Assembly: GCA_941918925.1 (NCBI GenBank)
Contig: OW799233.1
Span: 84,078,055-84,142,054 of the forward strand
DNA: 64,000 nt
Source: Phyto melanocephala
Taxonomy: Eukaryota; Arthropoda; Insecta; Diptera; Rhinophoridae
Direction: 5' to 3'
A model generated the notes under the pieces. The model was not told the origin of the DNA. It saw nothing but the letters and a program-made list of their open reading frames with translations, and ran no database searches. This document shows, piece by piece, positions 23,266-34,518 of this stretch. The first letter of the stretch is position 1. Every line of letters starts with the position of its first letter. A program made the translations under genes and the position numbers.

Positions 23266-26200
23266 TCGACTGTCCATAGAAATAAATTTTTTAGCCCTAG
23301 AATAATTTGCAGTCACGTTTAACTATTTTTAGATATGATATGATACAGTATGATAGGGCTGTTTGTAAACTTTTCTGAAGAAATCGGTCACTAAACCGGT
23401 TAAGTTAAGTTAAAAAGTATTTGGGGCTCGTAGACAAACGAGAGGGTTAGTATGAATATCAAACGAAAAGTCTTGACCAGTAAAATATAAATCACCATAA
23501 AAAATTTTGTTGGCCGCCACTACAAAACGGCGTACAACAAATTTATATATGGTTCAAGTTATATGCTTATTAAAAAATGTTCCCCCATCAACAACAACAA
23601 TATTGGTATTATATAAAGGGTTTGACTAGCGAAATATAGTTACCTAAATAAAAATGTGTATAAAAGATGGCGTCGGCTACGCAACTATGAGGCATATACA
23701 GGTTGGGCCAAAAGTCACCATTAGGTTTAATAATTTAATAACATTTTCGTTAAGTTTTTTTTTATTTATTTTTTTTCGGATTATAAAATATACAAAGTAA
23801 AAAATTTCTTGCACTAAGTATGAAAAATAATATCAGCATCGTAATAATGGGCTATTTTTAAAGCATTTTTAGACATTCTCGATAATATATTTCTTGCACT
23901 AATTGCACCTTATATGGGAATAAAAATAATTTATTCCTCCGTACGAGCCACTCCTAGTTAAGGTAAACGCCTTCTGGTAAATGTTTGAAGTGTTTCGTTA
24001 ATATTTCGTTTTACACGTTAAATACTTTTCGCAGTACGAATCCAGTTCGAGGTAAATCTCTTACGGAGCCATGTTGGTGGTGACGATGAACTAGCACTAA
24101 ATAACTGCTTCAGGGGGTGAATTTTTGAAATGTCGTTGAAATGTCTACGATATGCTCTTTGCATTAAAATAATTGAGTGGTGATGATGAAATCGTAGCTG
24201 ATTTCGAGTTTAATTTAAAAAATGTTTTAAAAAGCTTAATAATTTATTAAAAAATTAACTTAAACCATAAAAAAAATATTTACCATAATATAAACGAAAA
24301 AATTATTACTTTTTTTAACTGCATGGTTTACTTTTACCTTTTATATGATATTAAAAGGTATTATAGCACTCTTACGTGCTAATTTTTTTTAGCCTTTTGA
24401 ATTAAATTCTAAATATTAAATATTTTAAAAGTCATTAGATGTTACTTTATTAATATTTAAAAAACATTTTCAGGTTCAAAATAAACTGATTTCCCTAACT
24501 TAACTTCTTTTAGAAAGGACGTTTCTATAAGTCACCAATTTTACATTCTCCTATATAGTGTTAGTTTTCTTAATTATATCAAATGAATACTATTTATTGA
24601 CACTAGAGTTATGTACTACTTTTTTAATGTTTCAAGCATAAATACTCTACCACATTCAATTTTGGCAGAAAGAGTTAAGAACCTAACACATTTCTATTCG
24701 TATATTTTAACTTTGTAATGTCAACTAGTAATAAATATGTATATATTTCTACTAAAAAATAAAAAGTATGCAAACAAACCAAACGGTCAGATAAAAGTAG
24801 CAAACGTATATTGAAAAAATATTGAACTTATTCATTGATGGATATATTTGCTACTTCGTAGTAGAGGGTGTAAAATTTACTTTTTTGCTACTATGTACTA
24901 GTAAATTTAGAATAATAATAATACTTATTAATAAACATCTTGGAACTATCTTATATGTTATGTTTGCAATATGAAAAACTCCTATAAAAAATTCATTTAG
25001 TTCAGAAGTGTTACATACAAATCACTCACATTTTGTTGGCACCTGATTAATATATTCAGACTTTTTGCAAAATTGTATAAAAAGAATTAAAGAAACAAAT
25101 AAATTTCCACTTTTGGTGTATAATTATGTAGTGTTCATAATGACTTGTTTAACTTCAATTATCTGAGACCATAACTTAAATAAAAGATATGAATCTCCTC
25201 TTCTAAAAAAAATGGAAAGAGTAAAAATTGAAAATAAATAATTTTAATTGTAGTTAGGTATACTAGTGCACAAGAACAGATGGCTGGAAATTTATTTACG
25301 TTTTTTTACGTCATGAATTTAAGTTCAAGTTAATGATGTTACACAAACCCTTTTTCGATGGTGTAGTGGCCTGTAATTTCTATTCATAACAATGTATGTA
25401 CATACATACGTATGTATTACAAACATACATTAATAAAATTTAAACTTGATTTTGTATTTTGTTCTTTTTTTACATACCTATGTATGTATGTATGTACCTA
25501 TATGCTGAGAAAAGCACTCAACCAAAAGAATCTAAGAATCACAAATGTATGTATGTATGTATGTATGTATGTATGTATATGAAACTATCATGAAAAAACT
25601 ATGCCGTTATTAACAAACAAAAAATTGAATAAAAATAAATAAATTCATTACTATAGAAAAAAATCAAGAACAACAACTAACATAGTGGAACGACGATGAT
25701 GACGACAACAACAACAAACGAAAAAAAAAACTACTAATGAATTAAAAACGTGTACGCACAGCATTTTTAAGATTTATGACTTTTTTTGTTGTTGTGTTTA
25801 TTGTTTTTGTTCCAAAAAAAAAAACAAAAAAAAAAAAAGAACCAGCCATGCCTGCCTGTCCGCCACACCAATCTCGGAACTCTAAAAAGTATGGCAGGGA
25901 ATTATTGAAAAATTAAAAAAAATCACAAAATTTAAAAAAAAAATTTTATTGCCCAAATACAGAAACCCAACTCAACAGACAGAAACTTGCATTTTGTATG
26001 AAAAGTGAAAAGCATTAGAAAAGTGGTTGTTGAATGTCAGATTTAATGTAGCAAAGCAGCAAGTAGCGGCAACACTCACAATGACGGTCAACGACTGTCT
26101 CCTGCTGCTGCAACATCAACTAAAACAAATTTCAATTATATTCCAATATTTTCTCTATGCACATACATACATACATACCGTCGCTTTATGCTTACGAAGA

Positions 26201-27100
26201 GCCCTTATATTTTATATATTTTTAATTTACGCGCTCTTTCTTTGTCAACCATTTCAAAGTGTTACAACTTTATTTGCACATTAATGAATAAATAAATGAA
26301 TGGTTGACTGACTGAATGAATGAAATAGAAAACTGGCTAGTGTTCGTTTTTTTCAAGTACATAGGTACATACATATGTACGTTTTTCATAATTTTTAATA
26401 AATGTTATCATGAATCTCATTAAAGAGTCTGTTGATCCGTAATGTGTTAATTGCGTGAAGCAATAAATTTTATTTTTTTATGTTTTCTTTCCTTATTTAA
26501 ATAAAAGGATTTTTTAACTCAAAACTATTTAGTTTGATAATATAATTGAAGTTATGCTTAACAAATAAAGTGTGTGCATAACGAAGTATGAATGTGTTGG
26601 TTGTAATTTTAAAGCAAATAAATAGTGACCTTAGTGTTCGATCCGGTAATAATTGTGTTGGATTTTTTATCTTTTATAGAAGTAATGTGTACACTACGAA
26701 AATTACCAAAGATTATCTCTACTACTACGAGATGGCCAATACTTAAATCATTATTTTAAAACTTTTTTTTATAATATCTTAAAAAAAAACAACAATAGCC
26801 TCTATTCTGAATTCCGAGTGAAATTTAATCTTTCGGATTTATTATATCAAACGAGTCCAAACTACTATTAATTCCGACACCAAACAGTTTTTAGCGAATC
26901 AATATTTAAAAATACATACATATTTTGGAAAATAGAAAAAAAGTGAAATTTTAATATGTATGTATGTATGTATATATAAAAAGACTTTTGTGCACTTGAG
27001 ATAAATGTTTCGAAAATATAACAAAACTAAAGTTTATTATTTTTATAAAAAAATTATTTAACCACTATTACATCGGACAGTGTTTCTTTCCTCTGGATAT
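23266..27100. other. Long non-coding stretch with microsatellites
   Basis: Contains (TATG)n at about 25545-25580, CAA-rich DNA at 25690-25715, and a GGTTGGGCCAAAAGTCACC at 23701-23720 that resembles a mariner terminal repeat without a partner. The 85-codon plus frame 26027-26284 (MLNVRFNVAKQQVAATLTMT at its start) has a plausible first third and an AT-driven hydrophobic remainder; no domain is recognised. Confidence 0.35.
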
Positions 27101-27214
27101 TTAAAACTGAGTTACTCCACCCTTGCTTTTTATAACAAAATCGAATCGTTTCGGCATTGTTTTTATTAACTTCTTTCAATCTTCAAGGGTTATTGAGTCC
27201 GATACTTTCTGGTT
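27101..27214 (-). pseudogene. Tc1-like transposase C-terminal relic
   Basis: Minus-strand translation reads QKVSDSITLED, stop, KKLIKTMPKRFDFVIKSKGG, VTQF, stop. The pattern of an SMP-R-like motif (here KTMPKRFDFVI) and a terminal KGG-x-TxF is the classic C-terminus of Tc1-type transposases. The in-frame TGA sits where the family has tryptophan, so it is a point-mutated relic. Upstream coding sequence is not recognised, and terminal inverted repeats could not be assigned. It differs from the fragments at 1-264 and 40369-40720, which belong to another Tc1/mariner branch. Confidence 0.8.
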
Positions 27215-29230
27215 TTTACCTTTCAATCCGGATTTAAATTTGTAAATAGTCAAAATTTTAATTTCTTTACATTTTAAATAAAAGATAAATAAAGATAAAA
27301 ACATTTACCATTTACCATTTTATTGAAAAATTATGGAACCATATCCCGAATAATTTAGTAAAAGTATTTAATAAGAGAAGATTTTATTTTTCGATTGCCC
27401 TTAAAAACATTTAGCGTTAACAAACGGTTAGCCAAATGTTAAAGGAATTAGAAAAATAAAATAAATTAAAATTTAAAAATTCTTGGTTGGGTTTTTGAAA
27501 AAGTTTTTTATAGTTTTTTGTTTTTAACAAAATGAGAATTTGAAAATAAAACTTATAACATTTTAAACTTTTTCAAGAATTTGGGCAAGAGGTTTACTGA
27601 TGATCTGGCATAAGCACCACTGAAATGCATGTAAACCAGCTTAAACCCAACAACCAAATAAATATAATTTTATATATTTAACGATAATAAAACATGAGTT
27701 TTATTTATATAGTGTTATAAAAAATAAATAAAAATTACATTTCGATTTTGCGATGCAGTCATATAAAATTTACATTGCACTCGGAATACAGATCAAGAGA
27801 AAATATATTTATATTAATGATATCTTTAATTGACATGCATTACATTAGTCAAATATTTGGCGATCCATACATAAACTACAATGTATTAATATTCTAAATT
27901 AAGACCAAATGCAATATCAATTCACTAGAATATGTTCTGACCAAGCGCGGCTTCTATGGGAGTAACACAAGACAATAAAACAATATTTTTTAAAGTTATA
28001 GTTTCGCAGCCATTAATAAAAAACAATTCAAATATCTAAATAAAACCTTTCCGTATTCAATTAATTAAAAATTTATTCATAATAAAATACAAATTCAACG
28101 AGGTTTTTTTGAATATCAGGCATCAACGCCTGCTTAATAGGAATACATTTAATAAAAAATTAAAAAAAAACAAATTTTTTGCACCTATTTTAATAAGTAA
28201 AAAATCGATTTGCAAATCTTAGTACGTAACCTTTTCTAATAACCCCAAAAAAATGTATATTTGTTCGATTTTAATATGCTATTTTGTTGGTTTAAGAAAT
28301 ATTATAGCTCTGGTGCTGGCAAATTCCAAGATTTTCATTACTCAATGGTATTCAATACCTTTAATTTGGGTACTCGATACTAATCGATACTTTAATCGGA
28401 TTTTTCAAATCGAAAAGAATAATATAAAATACCCAAATATAGGATTTTATAAAGCTTTCCGTAACAAAGTTGGTAAAACTTAATAATTCGTTAAAAACGT
28501 TTAATAAAATTTATGGTTTTTTTTAAATAAATCTTTTAACATTTATTTAGTTGATTTAATTGGCAACTGTTTTTAAGTTTGCATACAGGTAATACTAGCC
28601 TATAAGGTTGTTTACATACAGATAATATACCTATAGGTCAAACAGAGTTGTACTTTAACTGTTACATTTTTGTTTTAACTAATTCCAAAAAAAAAAAACA
28701 GTTCTTAAACTATCGAGTAACTAATTTATAATATTTTGTATTTGAAAAAAATTCAATAAGTCGATACTCAATTTGTACTTTGTCAGTAGTAGAACACACA
28801 AAAATCAGATTCGTCATTGTAGCTGAGTTCTTTAACAGTTGAATAATTCAGTTTTGGATATATTTATTTTGTGTCCATTTGCCGTTGTAAAAGTTATTGT
28901 TATCACATTATTTGCAAAAACAAACTTTTTCAATAAAATTTATTTACAAATTTACGGAAATACATACATATCAATTTAACTAATTTTAAGTATGAACTTT
29001 TCATCTTATTTTAATTAAAATTTTCCTTAAAATATCAGATGACATTGAAATCTTGCAAAAAAAAAGACATCTTTTATTAAAAACTGATAAAAACAATCTG
29101 TATGCTTTGTATAGCTTTTCAAATTATACTTTGCAACAATTATAAGACCATAAATTGTAAGTTTTCAACACAACCATATAAAAGCGAAAGTGTCACACAG
29201 GCCAACAATGAAAATTTTAACTCATTATTA
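27215..29230. other. Non-coding stretch, nothing recognised
   Basis: AT-rich, with open frames such as 28253-28483 and 29102-29293 that show no domain. A CATACAGGTAATA at 28584 is a weak splice-like pattern only. Confidence 0.4.
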
Positions 29231-29582
29231 TTACCAACCACTGTTGGCAAAAGTGGCACAATCGTGCCATTTTTGGCACTATTATTTGTTTAATGGCACG
29301 ATGGCACGCTCAATAAAATTTTGGCACTTTTTCAAACAATAAAAAAAATATAATTTTACTTACTTTTTAAGATATATATTTCTTATTAAAAAGAAATAAA
29401 TGCCTTTTCTTCCTGTTGTAAGTACTAAAATGCAAAACTACGAACTGCACAGCTTCAAAAAATTTGGTTATTTTAGTACGTTTATATGTTGGAAAGTGTG
29501 TTAATCGATTTTTTACTTTATTTCAAGTACCTGATCAATACCTGATGGTTCCGCTCAATCGATATGTAATGCTATTATGAAC

Positions 29583-29700
29583 ATTTTACATGATAATGAA
29601 ATTCCTATAAACAATTTAATCGGATAACTGTTCGGTTATGATGGAAAAGAATAATTTTGTGCAGACTCTGCTTAAAGAAGTTCAACCAAATTTAATATAA
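29583..29700 (+). pseudogene. hAT transposase fragment, frameshifted
   Basis: Two successive frames give ILHDNEIPINNLIG (stop at 29625) and then, shifted, VMMEKNNFVQTLLKEVQPNL. In BED-finger-type hAT transposases a segment with IPxxNxIG is followed by a D-G-x-N-x-M-x-G-x-x-N-S-V stretch and LK. The order, spacing and residues here agree. The conserved D/G region between them is disrupted by the frameshift. Everything else of the protein is gone or unrecognisable. Confidence 0.75.
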
Positions 29701-29817
29701 TTTATCTGTATAAATTTTTAAACTATTAAAGTTTGGAAATTTTTTTGTATATAATAATGAAACTGAATAAATGAATTTATTTTTTTTAAATAAGTAGATA
29801 TGTGCAGGGTACACTTA

Positions 29818-29976
29818 TACAAGGTGGCGTTGCCAGTCCAGCTGACAATTTGTTTGTGTTCTGGAGTACGTCAAACTACATATTAACAAAATGATTTCAA
29901 CTCCGGATATTGTCAAACTTCATACATAAAAAAAGAGAGCCGAAAATCACTCTCCTTTACGCTATCACCTTATGTA
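29818..29976. mobile_element. Short MITE nested in the hAT element
   Basis: Ends TACAAGGTGGCG and CGCTATCACCTTATGTA are imperfect inverted repeats; the 159-bp interior includes CCAGCTGACAATTTG. Similar short elements with a TACAAGGTG start are familiar in higher-fly DNA. No clear target duplication beyond TA. Confidence 0.5.
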
Positions 29977-30093
29977 ATTACACCATGGATATGTGTATAT
30001 GTTTGATATGGCACTTTTTAAAATGTTTTGGCACTTTTTAGCTAAAATTTTGGCACAAGACTGAAATTTTCATATACCATCACTGTTACCAAC

Positions 30094-31358
30094 CAGAAAC
30101 TAAAGAGAATGAGAAGACCAAAACCATAACCCAAAAAAAAAAAAAAAGAACTCATCCAGTATTTGAAAACATAATAATGCTAAAGAATCAGTGCACGTGC
30201 TACAAAATATTTTTTATATATTTTGTAGTTGTTGTTTTTATTACCGTTTATTTGAGTCATCATACAGTTTGTTATTTCCTTAAAATGAAAAAACGTAAGA
30301 AATATACACGCAAAAAGGAAAATAAATATGTATGTATATAAAAACAATTCATTAAAATTCAAGAAAAGAACCAAAAATATATTTAAAACCATCAATATGA
30401 AAATGTTGAGATACTTTTTAATTCCAAAGCAACAGTTTTTTCCAGTTTACTATCGCAACATTTGTATATTTTAAATAAAACTTGAAATGTTGTAGTTACA
30501 TGTTGTTCAATATGAAACTTCCAACTAGAATTGAGTTTACACAGTAGTTGTTGTTATGTTTAAGAGAGTGTTTACGATGTTATAAGAGTGTTGCTTGTTT
30601 TGTTTTAACTTCCTCAAGCAATTCATCATTTTTTTCGTATCTGTGTGCGTTTTTTTAAGCAACTCACAATAACAACAATGTTGCTGTGTGTTTGGTTGGT
30701 AGTTTGGCAACATGCGAAATAGATTTATTGGAATGTTTACACAATTGTAGCTCATTGTGAATTCAGTGTTAGCGGGCTTATTTAGTTGTTTTTGAATAAA
30801 CGTGCAAATTAGACGTGCATATTAGGAAATGTGAGACCACAACGGGCGCGCGTTACGGCTAAACTCAACACTATTACATACGCCATTTCAAAAAACAATT
30901 GGGAGCGTAATATTTTCATACTAAATCGTATTAAGAAGTTTATTATTTTAACAAAAAATGAAAAGAATATTTTTTACAAATGTGTTGTTCATTTATTATG
31001 TTTCTTTTAAATGCTAGAAATAATATGTAGAAAATATTCAATTTGCGTGACTAGTTCAACAAAATACACATTTGTAAATAAATAAAAAATATAAATATAA
31101 TATAAATATGTGTGATTTAATATAAAATATGTATAAATGTTTGACCAAATAAAGTCTGAACATTTAATTTTAAATAAGTCGAACCACATCAACTTTGAAG
31201 TGATTTTAGTTCTTATCACTTTTAACCTTGAACTTTTTAGCTTAAACTCTCCAAAATAATTGTGTGTCTTTATTGTATTATTTCAAAAAGAAATTGAAAT
31301 CAAAACAAAAACAACACTCAATTGTGCAGTCTGTGGCAGATAATTGGAATTATATAGA
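30094..31358. other. Non-coding stretch, nothing recognised
   Basis: AT-rich with short frames only (30180-30395, 30537-30755, 31007-31219, all minus). One GC-rich spot, ACAACGGGCGCGCGTTACGG, lies at 30839-30858. Confidence 0.4.
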
Positions 31359-31640
31359 CTAACATTGAAATTTAACAATAAAAAGCGTATGTAGGCATAA
31401 GAATGAAATAAAAAAAAACTGAAAAGAACAGAACAGAGATATGTCACCAACACTTGATGCTTGTATGAAAAGAAGGCTACTACAATGTTGCCAAATTCTG
31501 TGCGCAGTAGCATCTTCCTCATCATTATTATCACCAGCAGCTAAAAGCTCATTATTATCATCAGTACTATCAGCACTGACAGCAGCCAAAACCCACTGAT
31601 AAACTTTGATTCCTATTGTGTTGTGTCTGAATCTGTGGCT
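31359..31640 (-). CDS. Open frame in a GC-richer islet, unknown
   Basis: The minus frame is open from about 31637 down to 31359 and includes VSADSTDDNNELLAAGDNN followed by EEDATAHRIWQHCSS. Its first half is acidic and Asn-rich like many fly proteins, but the codons come partly from (GAT)n/(AAT)n. No ATG precedes this segment in frame, so it could only be an internal exon. The opposite strand has its own ATG frame at 31465-31599. At most one is real. No splice-site pair could be settled and no domain is recognised. Confidence 0.2.
   Translation of the reverse strand, partial: SHRFRHNTIGIKVYQWVLAAVSADSTDDNNELLAAGDNNDEEDATAHRIWQHCSSLLFIQASSVGDISLFCSFQFFFISFLCLHTLFIVKFQC
31465..31599 (+). CDS. 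44-codon open frame with signal-peptide-like start, unknown
   Basis: Starts MKRRLLQCCQILCAVASSSS and ends TAAKTH. A basic start followed by a short hydrophobic segment and small residues resembles a secretory signal, but the Ser/Leu-rich remainder is a translation of TCA/TTA simple repeats. It overlaps an open frame on the other strand (31359-31640). I cannot tell a small peptide gene from chance. Confidence 0.2.
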   Translation: MKRRLLQCCQILCAVASSSSLLSPAAKSSLLSSVLSALTAAKTH

Positions 31641-32479
31641 TTTTCATCAAATTTATTCAACATAATTTAATGTTGTGTATTTTGTTCGAGAAAAATAATA
31701 ATTTGTTTGTCACCTTTATAAAATTCTCCATGTTTATGGGTAAAAAACGAAAATCCCTAAGATACTGTCGAAATTATTTACTTTTGCATTTTATCATTAT
31801 TATCAAAACGCTTTATTATCATCATTATTATTATTGTTATTACTTCGATAAATATTCAAATACAACTACCAACTACAATCGTTTTACGTTAAACAACTTT
31901 AATTTTAATAACACAAATTCTTCACGTTTTCTTTGCTGCAATACGACAACAATAAATAAAATTTTAAAATTATTTTATTTTACCAATTACAAACAAATCT
32001 TAAAACCAACGAATCAATGAATTAAATAAATTTAAAATAAAAATAAAAAATATCAACAATTTGAAATAAGAAATAAAAATTATAAAAAGTCCGGTTTTCC
32101 TTTTCTCAAAAACAGTGTAAATATTTTAAATATTAAATACTAAATAAATTAAGTGTATGATATTGATAAAATTGTGATATTAATTTTTAAGAGTCTACGT
32201 TTAAGTAAATTCTGTTGTAAATATTTGAAACGTCTACGCAGCAACTATAACTACAAAATAATATCAAGTTCTAAGCTCTTTTGCTTTATTTTTTCTATCA
32301 ACTTTAAAGTTAACTTTATAAATACAAAAACAACAAAAACCAAAAACGACAAAAATGTATTTTTAAAAGAACACAAATCCCAACTAAAGGTACGTATTTC
32401 ATGTTTAAATTATTACTATTCCAAAGTACATTTGTATGTTTGAATTAATATTCTACATACACATACAAGATTTTTTTTT
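31600..32479 (+). other. Possible non-coding 5' exon ending at a good splice donor
   Basis: A/C-rich sequence such as ACAAAAACCAAAAACGACAA (32324-32349), reminiscent of fly 5' untranslated regions, ends at CAACTAAAG|GTACGT with the donor GT at 32390-32391. Open frames 31670-32020 and 32153-32443 run through it but have AT-biased low-complexity translations. No promoter motif was identified. Confidence 0.2.
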
Positions 32480-33280
32480 TTTATACCCTTCACCTGTGGT
32501 GCACAAGGGTATATATAGCTTTGTCATTCCGTTTGTAATTTCTACAATTTTCATTTCCGACCCCATAAAGTATATATTTTCTGAAAGCTTATGAATAGAG
32601 GAGTCGATTAAGCCCTGACCGTCTGTCCGTCTGTCTGTCTGTCCGTCTGTCCGTCTATCCGTCTGTCCGTCTGTCCGTCTGCCCGTCTGTCCGTGTGTTG
32701 GTTGAAATCAACTTTTAGAAGCAACTATATGTTCCTCAGATCTGTATATGGTATCAATCTCTTGGAAATATCCAGGAATGAATCGCTATTGAAATTCAGC
32801 ACAATCGCCCCATAACTTTCTGAGATATGAGCAAAAAACCACGACCACCTCGTTTTTTTTTCACAATTACAACAACAACATACAGACATAGATACATGTA
32901 AAAAACATACCAAACAAAAAAAATTACAAAAAAAAAAAATATTAAAAATAAGAAAAAAATAATAAAAAAAACTACAAAAAAAAATTTAAAAAAAATTTTA
33001 AAAAAAAATTTTAAAAAATTTTTTAAAAATTTTTCTAAAAAAAATTTTTAAAAAAATTTAAAAAAAATATAAAAAAATAATAAAATATAAATAATATATT
33101 AAATAAAATAAAATTTTTTTGGCTCAGCTGGGATTCGATGCCACATTTATTCTATCGTGTACGTATGCACGTATTTTATATGGGATGAATGGTGATACAA
33201 ACAATTGTTATTGCATGACTACACGTTGTGAAGGGTATATAAGATTCGGCACGGCCGAATATAGCACTGTTACTTGTTTT
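32480..33280 (-). mobile_element. DINE-1/INE-1-like element, copy 6, core in orientation 2
   Basis: On the minus strand the left end lies at 33280 (AACAGTGCTATATTCGG with the TTCGGC-CGT-GCCGAA hairpin) and the closing hairpin at 32480-32512. The (CCGTCTGT)n minisatellite at 32620-32692 is the longest in the window (about nine 8-bp units). The core box GGCTCAGCTGGGATTCGATG at 33121 lies in orientation 2. Recurrent open frames such as 33119-33400 are products of the element. Confidence 0.8.
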
Positions 33281-33821
33281 TTTTGTAAATGTAAATTTAG
33301 TCCTTTATTTCAATATCTCGTATTTGAGTTCCTTATTTATTTATTCATATTTGTTGTAGGTTTTGGTTTTTATTTTCTCGCTCAATCTGTATGTGAATAA
33401 AATTAAATTTAGGATCATGTTTACACAGGCTACCCTAAGCGCTTTTTATAACTTGCACTGCATTTGCAAAACCAAATTTAATAAAGAGATTCTTTGTTAC
33501 CTTCTAAATCTAAATATTTGCTTTTCATGAAAGTAAGTTTTTCGTGGAAATGATTTAATAAAATAATTTTGCTTTTTCTATTTATTTAGAACAATATTAC
33601 GTATAAAGTCGCCATGTTTTTTACTATATCTTCGCCATTTTCTGGTAAAATTTCTTTGGGATTTAGTGCAGAATAAAAAACTACACATACTTTGGAATAT
33701 GTGTTAAATAAGATATTTCAACAACGAAATTAACTGCCTATAAACTGCAAAAGAATCAGATTTTTTTTATCGTATTATATTTGTTCTGGAATGGAACTTA
33801 AATTTTATTAATCACAACGAA
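33281..33821. other. Spacer between two inverted DINE copies
   Basis: 541 bp of AT-rich unique-looking DNA that forms the loop of the large inverted repeat made by copies 6 and 7. Nothing recognised. Confidence 0.5.
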
Positions 33822-34518
33822 AACAAGTAACAGTGCTATATTCGGCCGTGCCGAATCTTATATACCCTTCACAACGTGTAGTCATGCAATAACAATTGTT
33901 TGTATCACCATTCATCCCATATAAAATACGTGCATACGTATACGTTAGAATAAATGTGGCATCGAATCCCAGCTGAGCAAAAAAAAAAATTTATTTTATT
34001 AAATATATTATTTATATTTTATTATATTTTTTTATATTTTTTTTAAATTTTTTTAAAAAATTTTTTTAGAAAAATTTTTAAAAATTTTTTTAAAATTTTT
34101 TTTAAATTTTTTTTCTTATTTTTAATATTTTTTTTTTGTAATTTTTTTTGTTTGGTATGTTTTTTACATGTATCTATGTATGTATGTTGTTGTTGTAATT
34201 GTGAAAAAAACGAGGTGGTCGTGGTTTTTTGCTCATATCTCAGAAAGTTATGGGGCGATTGTGCTGAATTTCAATAGCGATTCATTCCTGGATATTTCCA
34301 AGAGATTGATACCATATACAGATCTGAGGAACATATAGTTGCTTCTAAAAGTTGATTTCAACCAACACACGGACAGACTGACAGACGGTCAGGGCTCCTC
34401 TATTCATAAGCTTTCAGAAAATATATACTTTATGGGGTCGGAAATGAAAATTGTAGAAATTACAAACGGAATGACAAAGCTATATATACCCTTGTGCACC
34501 ACAGGTGAAGGGTATAAA
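33822..34518 (+). mobile_element. DINE-1/INE-1-like element, copy 7, core in orientation 2
   Basis: Starts AACAAGTAACAGTGCTATAT with the perfect hairpin. GTGGCATCGAATCCCAGCTG follows at about 33957-33976, ahead of the T-rich core, and then GTTTGGTATGTTTTTTACAT. The body has the alpha-subfamily CAGATCTGAGGAACATATAG and CTTTATGGGGTCGGAAATGA. A 9-bp deletion follows GGTCAGGGC near 34397. It closes with TATACCCTTGTGCACC/GGTGAAGGGTATA. Confidence 0.8.

Larger units (their letters stand above)
29239..30085 (+). mobile_element. hAT element relic with 8-bp target duplication TTACCAAC
   Basis: Terminal repeats are imperfect: CACTGTTGGCAAAAG at the left and, reversed, CAGTGATGGTATATG at the right. The 8-bp duplication TTACCAAC is perfect at 29231-29238 and 30086-30093. 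Subterminal regions are rich in repeated TGGCAC/GTGCCA motifs (29255-29330 and 30010-30060), typical transposase-binding clusters of hAT elements. A transposase relic lies at 29583-29700 and a small MITE interrupts the right half. Confidence 0.88.

Noticed and set aside
23701..23720. Mariner-like terminal repeat GGTTGGGCCAAAAGTCACC
   Set aside because: No matching inverted partner with TA flanks or transposase remnant was found nearby.
25545..25580. CRISPR-like or other ordered array in (TATG)n regions
   Set aside because: These are plain tetranucleotide microsatellites with no spacers, in a eukaryotic context.
31670..32020. 116-codon plus-strand frame
   Set aside because: Codons are almost all AT-rich (N, Y, F, I, T) with tandem simple repeats such as TATTATCATC; no domain.
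33957..33980. Possible functional tRNA gene from the GATTCGATGCC box
   Set aside because: A and B boxes are adjacent and no cloverleaf with acceptor and anticodon stems can be drawn.
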